Source of the DNA: Flavobacterium sp.
Lineage (GTDB): Bacteria > Bacteroidota > Bacteroidia > Flavobacteriales > Flavobacteriaceae
Reading direction: 5' to 3'
DNA length: 7,597 bases
Assembly (NCBI GenBank): GCA_004296145.1
Contig: SEBM01000188.1
Location: forward strand, 1-7,597
The translations under genes and the position numbers were made by a program. Shown here in pieces: positions 1 to 5,357 of the stretch; position 1 is the first letter of the stretch; every line of letters begins with the position of its first letter. The notes under the pieces were generated by a model. It had not been told where the DNA came from. It saw only the letters and a program-made list of their open reading frames with translations, and ran no database searches.

Positions 1-305
1 GTCAAAGAATTAAATTCTCTGTTATTACGAACAGATTCTTGTTGTTTAGTGTATTTTTTGATCACTTCTTTATGCTCCTCAATCGCATTTTTCTTTGCTT
101 TGATTTGCTCCTCTATTACTTCAAGTTCACCTTTCAGTTTCTCTGAACGTGTGCTTAAGCCCGCAACTTCATCTTCTAAATCTTCAACCTCTAAAGGAAG
201 TTCTCCTCTAACGTTTCTGATTTCGTCAATTCTAGAGTCAATAAGCTGTAAATCATATATTGCTCTTAACTTGTCCTCAACACTTAATTCTTTCGTATTC
301 GTCAT
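1..305 (-). CDS. C4-type zinc-ribbon domain protein, N-terminal part (runs off left edge)
   Basis: Reading leftward from an ATG at 305-303, 101 codons are open to the window edge with no stop. The peptide starts MTNTKELSVEDKLRAIYDLQ and continues as a strongly charged, heptad-like helix rich in E and K (residues 25-85), then reaches a V-R-N-N-R-E-F-N-S-L stretch. This is the pattern of the Bacteroidetes proteins annotated as C4-type zinc ribbon (DUF164-like): a long antiparallel coiled coil followed by a C-terminal four-cysteine ribbon, suspected to bind nucleic acid. The cysteines would lie beyond the left edge, so the zinc site is not seen here. The start is 3 nt after the stop of the Nif3 gene, so the two are very probably co-transcribed and perhaps translationally coupled. 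The exact function of the family is not established. Confidence 0.85.
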   Translation of the reverse strand, partial: MTNTKELSVEDKLRAIYDLQLIDSRIDEIRNVRGELPLEVEDLEDEVAGLSTRSEKLKGELEVIEEQIKAKKNAIEEHKEVIKKYTKQQESVRNNREFNSL

Positions 306-308
306 ATT

Positions 309-1403
309 CTATAAGTACTTAACTGGATTTGTATTTTCTTCTGATAAAATGATTGCAAAATTAAGGATTTTTTTTCGAAGATAATCAACAATATAATTTT
401 TTGTATAGCGTTCGCTCTCAAAATGACCAATATCTGCCAAAAGTAGCTTGTTTTCAGCTTCATAAAACTGGTGATACTTCAGATCAGCAGTCAAAAAAGC
501 ATCTGCTCCGGCCTGAATTGCATTTTTTATGGCAAAACTTCCCGAACCTCCCAAAACAGCAACTTTCTTTATTTTTTTTCCTCTAAAAACAGAATGACGT
601 ATTCCGTCAGCAATCATTTTTTCTTTTACAAAAAGCAAAAAGTCTTTTTCGTCCATTTCATTTTCAAATTCACCAATCATTCCCAGTCCGATATTCTGAT
701 GCGAATTTTGCAGATCGTAAATTTCATAAGCTACTTCTTCATAAATATGATTCGCAAAAAGCGCTTTAAGAATCTTTGATTGTAAATGTTTTTCAAACGT
801 TACTTCAATTTTTATTTCTTCTGTTTCTGTAAGTTCGTGACGTTCTCCAATAACTGGATTACTTTCGCTGTTACCTTTATAAGTTCCGGTTCCGTTGGAG
901 TTAAAACTGCAATTGTCGTAATTTCCAATTGTTCCCGCTCCGGCATCAAACAAGGCCTGACGCACTTCTTGAGCATTTTCAGGAACGGTATACGTAACTA
1001 GTTTTTGTATAAAATGCTGTTTCGGAATCAAAACTTTCGTATTTGTTAATCCCAAAGCATCGCAGAAAATTTTATTTACACCTTGCGAATGATTATCAAG
1101 TGCCGTATGAACAGCATAAATAGCAATATCATTCTTAATTGCTTTCAGGATAGCACGTTCTACATAATTTTTGCCGGTAATTTTTTTAATTCCCGAGAAT
1201 AATATCGGATGAAAACAAACAACCAGATTACAATTTTTAGCAATTGCTTCTTCAATTACATTTTCAAGAGCATCATGACAGACTAAAACTCCGGTACTTT
1301 CAGTTTCAGAATCGCCGACTAAAAGTCCCACATTATCAAAATCTTCGGCGTAAGCCAAAGGAGCCATTTCTTCGAGAACTGATATTATTTCTTTTATTTT
1401 CAT
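309..1403 (-). CDS. Nif3-like dinuclear metal centre protein (DUF34/YbgI/YqfO family)
   Basis: The 364-residue product matches the long, three-part form of the Nif3 family. The N-terminal half domain carries VCFHPILFSG (62-71) and AVHTALDNHSQGVN (97-110). A PII/CutA-like insert occupies about 130-280 and includes the typical GTGTYKG and NPVIGE segments. The C-terminal half domain has VAVLGGSGS (281-289), ADLKYHQFYEA (306-316) and GHFESE (326-331). Expected metal ligands visible are H65, H99, D103, H327 and E331. The first His of the HHP motif known from E. coli YbgI is Phe64 here. Relatives are toroidal hexamers with two metals per subunit. They are often annotated 'GTP cyclohydrolase 1 type 2-like', but the true substrate is uncertain, so I assign no reaction. 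It probably leads an operon with the zinc-ribbon gene. The ATG at 1403 fits the family start; no clear -7 box was found upstream. Confidence 0.95.
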   Translation of the reverse strand: MKIKEIISVLEEMAPLAYAEDFDNVGLLVGDSETESTGVLVCHDALENVIEEAIAKNCNLVVCFHPILFSGIKKITGKNYVERAILKAIKNDIAIYAVHTALDNHSQGVNKIFCDALGLTNTKVLIPKQHFIQKLVTYTVPENAQEVRQALFDAGAGTIGNYDNCSFNSNGTGTYKGNSESNPVIGERHELTETEEIKIEVTFEKHLQSKILKALFANHIYEEVAYEIYDLQNSHQNIGLGMIGEFENEMDEKDFLLFVKEKMIADGIRHSVFRGKKIKKVAVLGGSGSFAIKNAIQAGADAFLTADLKYHQFYEAENKLLLADIGHFESERYTKNYIVDYLRKKILNFAIILSEENTNPVKYL

Positions 1404-1416
1404 TTTTTGACTTTTT

Positions 1417-1452
1417 GTTTCATGTTTAAAGTTTCAGGTTTCAAGTTTGAAA
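1417..1452. repeat. Degenerate 7-nt tandem repeat in the divergent spacer
   Basis: Five consecutive 7-nt units begin at 1418, 1425, 1432, 1439 and 1446, with consensus TTTCAAG on the plus strand. Every unit begins TTT; the fourth is exact and the others differ at one to three of the last four positions. The array starts 15 nt upstream of the Nif3 start codon, so it would lie in the 5' leader of that minus-strand transcript. It has no inverted symmetry. I recall similar TTTCAAG/TTTCAGG strings between genes in other Flavobacterium genomes, but cannot confirm that here. Confidence 0.7.
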
Positions 1453-1500
1453 TAACTCGATATCGGAATCAAAATGATAAAGCAAAGAAACGAAAAATAT

Positions 1501-1508
1501 TATATTTG
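1501..1508 (+). promoter_or_regulatory. Possible second upstream -7 box (TATATTTG)
   Basis: This is an exact match to the Bacteroidetes -7 consensus TANNTTTG, identical to the box at 1555 and 54 nt upstream of it. No TTG is seen at a usual -33 distance, and AT-rich DNA produces such matches by chance. It could be an alternative start for the antitoxin-toxin-lpxK transcript, or a chance match. Confidence 0.25.
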
Positions 1509-1554
1509 AATTATCACATTAAATGAGGTTCATCGTTACCCAGTTTGAATTTTG

Positions 1555-1569
1555 TATATTTGTAATATA
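1555..1569 (+). promoter_or_regulatory. -7 promoter box overlapped by a palindrome; likely TA promoter/operator
   Basis: TATATTTG at 1555-1562 is an exact match to the Bacteroidetes -7 element TANNTTTG and ends 20 nt before the antitoxin ATG, giving a short leader. The same bases form half of a perfect 6-bp inverted repeat: TATATT (1555-1560), spacer TGT, AATATA (1564-1569). A repressor-sized palindrome on the -7 box is what autoregulated toxin-antitoxin operons usually show, so I infer an operator. No convincing -33 TTG lies 17-23 nt upstream; the closest is GTTA at 1535. The box therefore rests on the -7 element and its position. Confidence 0.55.
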
Positions 1570-1582
1570 AATCCAATTAGTC

Positions 1583-1831
1583 ATGACTACAATAAAAATT
1601 AACGAACACACCAAAAATGGAAAAGCATTCATGGCTATGTTTGAAGCTTTTTTTAAGGATGTTGAAGGAATCGAGATTATTAAAGATGATTATAATCAGG
1701 TCAATGAAGAAGAAGTTGTGTATAGTCGTGAATTTATTGAGAAAGTTAAAAAGGCAGAAGAAAACATTAGAAATGGGGAAACAACTACCCTGAATCCAGA
1801 TGATATATGGGGAAGTTTAGGGTTGAAATAA
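1583..1831 (+). CDS. Antitoxin of a type II TA pair (DUF2683-like)
   Basis: The 82-residue acidic protein begins MTTIKINEHTKNGKAFMAMF and ends NPDDIWGSLGLK. It lacks the recognisable YefM/Phd pattern normally paired with YoeB. Instead it resembles the small Bacteroidetes proteins called DUF2683. These have a short N-terminal strand (TIKIN), a T-K-N-G-K-A-F helix start, a charged middle (EEEVVYSREFIEKVKKAEE, 48-66) and a conserved D-x-W-G-S-L-G-L tail. By position, size and immediate overlap with the toxin, it is expected to bind and neutralise the YoeB-like RNase with its C-terminal half. Which part binds DNA is not evident. The last nine codons, including the stop, overlap the toxin reading frame in the +1 register (25 nt), which suggests translational coupling. 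The ATG at 1583 fits the TATATTTG box upstream. Confidence 0.85.
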   Translation: MTTIKINEHTKNGKAFMAMFEAFFKDVEGIEIIKDDYNQVNEEEVVYSREFIEKVKKAEENIRNGETTTLNPDDIWGSLGLK

Positions 1832-2088
1832 CCAAAGTTGCCAATCTGGATATTGAAAAGCATAAAAAATCAGGAAACAAAATTTCGATTAAAAATATTG
1901 CTAAAATCTTAATAGATCTTACAGAGAATCCTTATGAGGGTTTTGGTAATCCAGAACCGTTAAAATATGAATATTCAGGATATTGGTCAAGAAGAATTAA
2001 TCAAAAAGATCGCTTAATTTATCGTGTAGATGACGAAGTCGTAACGGTATTTGTAATTTCTGCGATGGGCCATTATTCAGACAAATAA
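1807..2088 (+). CDS. YoeB/Txe-family mRNA interferase toxin
   Basis: The 93-residue protein matches the RelE-fold YoeB/Txe family. It contains NPYEGFGNPEPLKYEYSGYW (41-60), then SRRINQKDRLIYRV and the C-terminal ISAMGHYSDK. Residues aligning with the E. coli YoeB catalytic set E46, R65, H83 and Y84 are E50, R69, H89 and Y90, so the enzyme looks intact. Such toxins cleave mRNA in the ribosomal A site and are inhibited by the upstream-encoded antitoxin. Unlike E. coli YoeB, which ends at the catalytic Tyr, this protein has three more residues (SDK); I recall that as common in Bacteroidetes members. The ATG at 1807 lies inside the antitoxin's Ile-Trp codons (ATATGG), so start and overlap define each other. 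lpxK follows after 4 nt. Confidence 0.95.
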   Translation: MGKFRVEITKVANLDIEKHKKSGNKISIKNIAKILIDLTENPYEGFGNPEPLKYEYSGYWSRRINQKDRLIYRVDDEVVTVFVISAMGHYSDK

Positions 2089-2092
2089 CTTT

Positions 2093-3118
2093 ATGAAATT
2101 ACTCCGATACATCCTTTTTCCTTTTTCCATTTTATATGGATTTATTACCTCAATAAGAAATTTCTTTTTTGATAAAGGCATTTTAAAATCTACTTCATTT
2201 GATGTTCCTGTAATTGCCGTCGGAAATCTGAGCGTTGGCGGAACCGGTAAAACACCGCAGATAGAATATTTAATTAGATTATTGTCTGATAAATATAAAG
2301 TAGCGACTCTGAGCCGTGGCTACAAACGAAAGTCTGAAGGTTTTGTTTTGGCAAATGAAACTTCAAATGCTGAAATCTTAGGCGATGAACCATTTCAGTT
2401 TTATCAAAAATTTCCAAACATTCAGGTTGCTGTTGATGCCAACAGAACAAACGGAATTACACAATTGCTTTCTCAAAAAGAAAAACCGGAAATTATTCTG
2501 CTCGATGACGCGTATCAACACCGAAAAGTAAAAGCCGGATTTTATATTTTACTGACTTCTTATGGAGATTTATATGCAGATGATTTTATGCTTCCGACAG
2601 GAAATCTTCGCGAAAGCAGAAATGGAGCAAATCGGGCAAATATGGTAATTGTAACGAAATGTCCAAAAGATTTGTCTGTTGAAAAACAAGATGAAATTCG
2701 CAATAAATTAAATTTAGTTTGTTCACAACAAACCTTTTTTACTTTTATAGATTACGATGATTCGATTTACGGAAAAGAAGAAAAAATTGCCGTAAGCAAC
2801 ATTAAAAATGAATCAAAATTACTTCTGGCCGGAATTGCAAAACCAACGCCTTTTTTTGATCATTTAAAAAATGGAAAAGATGAATGTCTGGTTTTTCCCG
2901 ATCACCATCATTTTTCTGATTCTGATTTAGAAATGATTCAGAACAAAGCAGAAAGCAGAAAAATAATTACTACAGAAAAAGATTATGTACGTTTAAAAGA
3001 TTCCAAATTGGTTTCGCAATTGTATTATTTACCCATAAAAAGTACATTCATCAATAACAAACAAAATTTTGATGCCACTATTTTAGAATATGTAAAAAAT
3101 AAAAACTTAGAATCTTAG
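2093..3118 (+). CDS. lpxK: Tetraacyldisaccharide 4'-kinase
   Basis: The 341-residue protein phosphorylates the 4' position of the lipid A disaccharide at the inner face of the cytoplasmic membrane, giving lipid IVA. Visible features, in order, are: an N-terminal hydrophobic membrane-binding helix (about 4-22); P-loop VGNLSVGGTGKTP with K53 and T54 (43-55); LSRGYKRKSEGF (73-84); GDEP (97-100), whose Asp98 matches the proposed catalytic base D99 of the Aquifex enzyme; LLDDAYQHRKV (136-146); LPTGNLRES (167-175); FPDHHHFSD (268-276); and ITTEKDYVRL (292-301). Length is normal and no key motif is missing. The start is 4 nt after the toxin stop, with no strong -7 box in the preceding toxin DNA, so it may depend on the TA promoter. 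The last four codons and the stop lie in an 8-nt repeat array. Confidence 0.97.
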   Translation: MKLLRYILFPFSILYGFITSIRNFFFDKGILKSTSFDVPVIAVGNLSVGGTGKTPQIEYLIRLLSDKYKVATLSRGYKRKSEGFVLANETSNAEILGDEPFQFYQKFPNIQVAVDANRTNGITQLLSQKEKPEIILLDDAYQHRKVKAGFYILLTSYGDLYADDFMLPTGNLRESRNGANRANMVIVTKCPKDLSVEKQDEIRNKLNLVCSQQTFFTFIDYDDSIYGKEEKIAVSNIKNESKLLLAGIAKPTPFFDHLKNGKDECLVFPDHHHFSDSDLEMIQNKAESRKIITTEKDYVRLKDSKLVSQLYYLPIKSTFINNKQNFDATILEYVKNKNLES

Positions 3119-3145
3119 CAGCTCAAAATCTTAGTAACTTAGGCC
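3106..3145. repeat. Degenerate 8-nt tandem repeat across the lpxK stop codon
   Basis: Five consecutive 8-nt units start at 3106, 3114, 3122, 3130 and 3138. Four begin exactly CTTAG; the third begins CTCAA. The first unit and part of the second are coding: they give the final Leu-Glu-Ser and stop of LpxK, with the TAG at 3116-3118 being part of a CTTAG unit. The rest lies in the short spacer between convergent lpxK and the kinase gene. There is no inverted symmetry and no T-tract, so it is not an ordinary terminator. Confidence 0.75.
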
Positions 3146-3165
3146 ATAAATCAGTCGTTTAAAAA

Positions 3166-5331
3166 CTAAAAAGACTTCGCAATAATACTATAGAATTCAT
3201 CAGGAACAATGGGTTTTGTGATCACGTCGTTCATTCCAAAAGAAAGAAGCGTATCACGATTTTCGTCAAGCGAAATCGCTGTTAATGCAATAATTGGAGT
3301 TGTTTTGTCAAATTCCCTTATTTTTTTGGTTGCCGTTGTGCCGTTAATTCCCGGAAGATGCACGTCCATAAGGATCATGTCAAATTTTTTTACTTTCAAA
3401 AGCTCAATGGCATCTTCACCATTATCCAAAATCTCACATTTGATAAATTTATTTTCAAGCATTTTTCGCGTAATCATCTGATTGATTTTGTTATCCTCAA
3501 TCAATAAAACAGACTTATGCTTTAATTGTGTATAGTTGTGTGGTTTTGGTTCTTCAATAATTTCAAGAGGTTCTTTACTAATATTAAAATTTAGCCTGAA
3601 TGTAAAAGTGGAGCCTTTGCCAACCTCGCTTTTTAATTTTATTTCGCCACCCAAAAGTTCAATAAGTTTTTTTACAATAGTAAGTCCTAAACCTGTACCG
3701 CCATATTTTCGGTTAACTTCTATTGATCCCTGAGAAAAGCTTTCAAAAACCGTTTGTAATTTGTCTTCGGGAATTCCAATTCCGGTATCGACGATTTCAA
3801 AATATACGTTCGCATTATCATCATCAATAGTATATAATTTTGCGATGACATTAACATGTCCGTTTTGGGTAAATTTTAAAGCATTATTGATTAGATTGAG
3901 AATAATCTGGGATAATTTGGTAGGATCGCCAATTAAGTTGTCCGGAATTGCTTCGTCAATTTCAAGATTGAAATAATTTTTATTGACAGTTGCTAATTCT
4001 TTTAAAGAACCCTGAATGTTGAATAACAATTTTTTGAGATCGAAACAAATGTTTTCAACTTCTATTTTGGTTGAATCAATTTTATTTATTTCGAGGATTT
4101 CATTGATAAAAGTAGTGAGGTAGTTTCCTGAGAATTTTAAAGACTCTAAATATTGTAACTGATTTTTTTTAGGACTGTCCTCAAGCAGTAAATGCGTAAT
4201 TCCATTGATAGCATTCAGCGGAGTCCGGAGCTCATGACTAACAGTTGATAAAAATTCTGATCTTGCTTTTGATGCTTTTTCCGCTTTGTTTTTGGCTAAA
4301 ATAAGTTCTTTATTTTTCTCTCTCAAAAGTAAATTATTCTGATTCCGGATTATATTATTTTTATATAAAGCCAGGCTCAAAAGAGATAAAATAGAAATTA
4401 AGGCAATAGCCAAAATACTTACCAATTTAGAATACCGATATGTTTTTAGCTGAATCTTTTCTTCACTTTCTTTTTGGAGTGTATTGTTTATTGATTGATT
4501 TCTTTTGAATTTTTGGAATTCATTTAAATCAAGTTTGGCATTTTTTATTTTTAAAATATAATTCTCAATCTGGTAATGTTCATCGAGATAAGAATAGGCG
4601 AGATCAAAGTTTCTGTTTTTTTTATAATATTGACTAACAGCAAGGATAATTTTTGATTTTTGTGCTAAATCATTGTTTTTTGCATTGATTTCTAATGCGT
4701 TGTCAAAATAAATAATGGCAGAATCATTTTGTTTGAGCTGCATTTCAATAAGTCCAAGCTGATAATAAGCATTAGCTTTTGTTTTTAGAGCCAAAATATT
4801 ATCCGGTTTTTTGACAATTTTTTGAAATGTTTTTATGGCCAGCGGAAAATTGTTGCTGGATTTAAAAGCCATTGCTTTTTGATAGCTTAAAATTTCAGAG
4901 CTATCGACAATATTTAGTTTTTTAAAAAGATTATCAGCTTTTGTATAATAGATTTCGGCGGCTTTTTGATTTCCTTTTAAAGTATTAATTATGCCGATAT
5001 AATACAATGCCAATGCTTTTGTAGAAGAAGTTTTTGTGTGGTCAAACAAAGAAACACTTTTATGGAAGTTTTTTAAGGCAAATTCATAATTCTGCTGTGT
5101 ATAATAAATTTTACCAAGCTTAAAAGTCTGGTAAGCTAAATTTTCATATTTATTATTAGCGGCACAGAAATCGATTGCTTTCTGTGTAAAAAAAACAGAT
5201 TTGTCGTATTTTTTACTTTTAAGATTATCGTTTGCTAACTTGTTATAATAGAAAAGACTATCTGTACTCTGATTGGTTTGAGAATACAAAAACGAATTAA
5301 AAAAACTGATAAGAATTAAAAGGTGTTTCAT
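3166..5331 (-). CDS. Hybrid sensor histidine kinase with extracytoplasmic TPRs and C-terminal receiver
   Basis: I start the protein (721 aa) at the ATG at 5331, which gives a normal signal peptide, MKHLLILISFFNSFLYSQ; an in-frame TTG at 5340 would add three residues. Layout in ATG numbering: signal peptide 1-17; five to six TPR-like helical pairs at about 28-258; basic linker; one membrane segment at about 303-323; cytoplasmic coiled coil 330-358; HisKA with SHELRTP, phosphoacceptor H366; HATPase with N box NLINNALKF (479-487), G1 DTGIGIP (515-521) and G2 GGTGLGL (544-550); receiver about 605-717 with E612/D613, phosphoacceptor D656 in LMDVHLPG, T684 and K706. All key residues are present. 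There is no fused DNA-binding domain and no separate regulator nearby, so the output partner is unknown. It follows gap by 26 nt on the same strand. The ligand sensed by the TPR domain cannot be told from sequence. Confidence 0.93.
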   Translation of the reverse strand: MKHLLILISFFNSFLYSQTNQSTDSLFYYNKLANDNLKSKKYDKSVFFTQKAIDFCAANNKYENLAYQTFKLGKIYYTQQNYEFALKNFHKSVSLFDHTKTSSTKALALYYIGIINTLKGNQKAAEIYYTKADNLFKKLNIVDSSEILSYQKAMAFKSSNNFPLAIKTFQKIVKKPDNILALKTKANAYYQLGLIEMQLKQNDSAIIYFDNALEINAKNNDLAQKSKIILAVSQYYKKNRNFDLAYSYLDEHYQIENYILKIKNAKLDLNEFQKFKRNQSINNTLQKESEEKIQLKTYRYSKLVSILAIALISILSLLSLALYKNNIIRNQNNLLLREKNKELILAKNKAEKASKARSEFLSTVSHELRTPLNAINGITHLLLEDSPKKNQLQYLESLKFSGNYLTTFINEILEINKIDSTKIEVENICFDLKKLLFNIQGSLKELATVNKNYFNLEIDEAIPDNLIGDPTKLSQIILNLINNALKFTQNGHVNVIAKLYTIDDDNANVYFEIVDTGIGIPEDKLQTVFESFSQGSIEVNRKYGGTGLGLTIVKKLIELLGGEIKLKSEVGKGSTFTFRLNFNISKEPLEIIEEPKPHNYTQLKHKSVLLIEDNKINQMITRKMLENKFIKCEILDNGEDAIELLKVKKFDMILMDVHLPGINGTTATKKIREFDKTTPIIALTAISLDENRDTLLSFGMNDVITKPIVPDEFYSIIAKSF

Positions 5332-5357
5332 GTATCGCAATGCTTCTTACAATGAAT

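Noticed and set aside
49..384. 111-codon plus-strand frame opposite the zinc-ribbon gene
   Set aside because: A Ser/Phe-rich product made by reading a Lys/Glu-rich coiled coil backwards; it also runs across the Nif3 stop. Shadow frame.
1417..1452. CRISPR array
   Set aside because: The repeat period is 7 nt with no spacers, so it cannot be CRISPR.
1470..1477. -7 box for the Nif3 gene (TCATTTTG on the minus strand)
   Set aside because: One mismatch at the key second base of TANNTTTG and no -33 partner; not strong enough to list.
1583..2088. Mobile-element origin of the TA pair
   Set aside because: No transposase, terminal inverted repeats or clear target-site duplication flank it. The 7-nt and 8-nt arrays on either side of TA-lpxK differ in sequence and period and are not matched insertion boundaries.
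3119..3165. Bidirectional terminator between convergent lpxK and the kinase gene
   Set aside because: Only a very weak GTTT/AAAC pairing near 3157-3166 and no GC-rich stem were found; the stretch is mostly the 8-nt repeat.
3209..3976. Three plus-strand frames (3209-3481, 3536-3733, 3761-3976) opposite the kinase
   Set aside because: All are antisense to the conserved receiver and HATPase domains and match no family.
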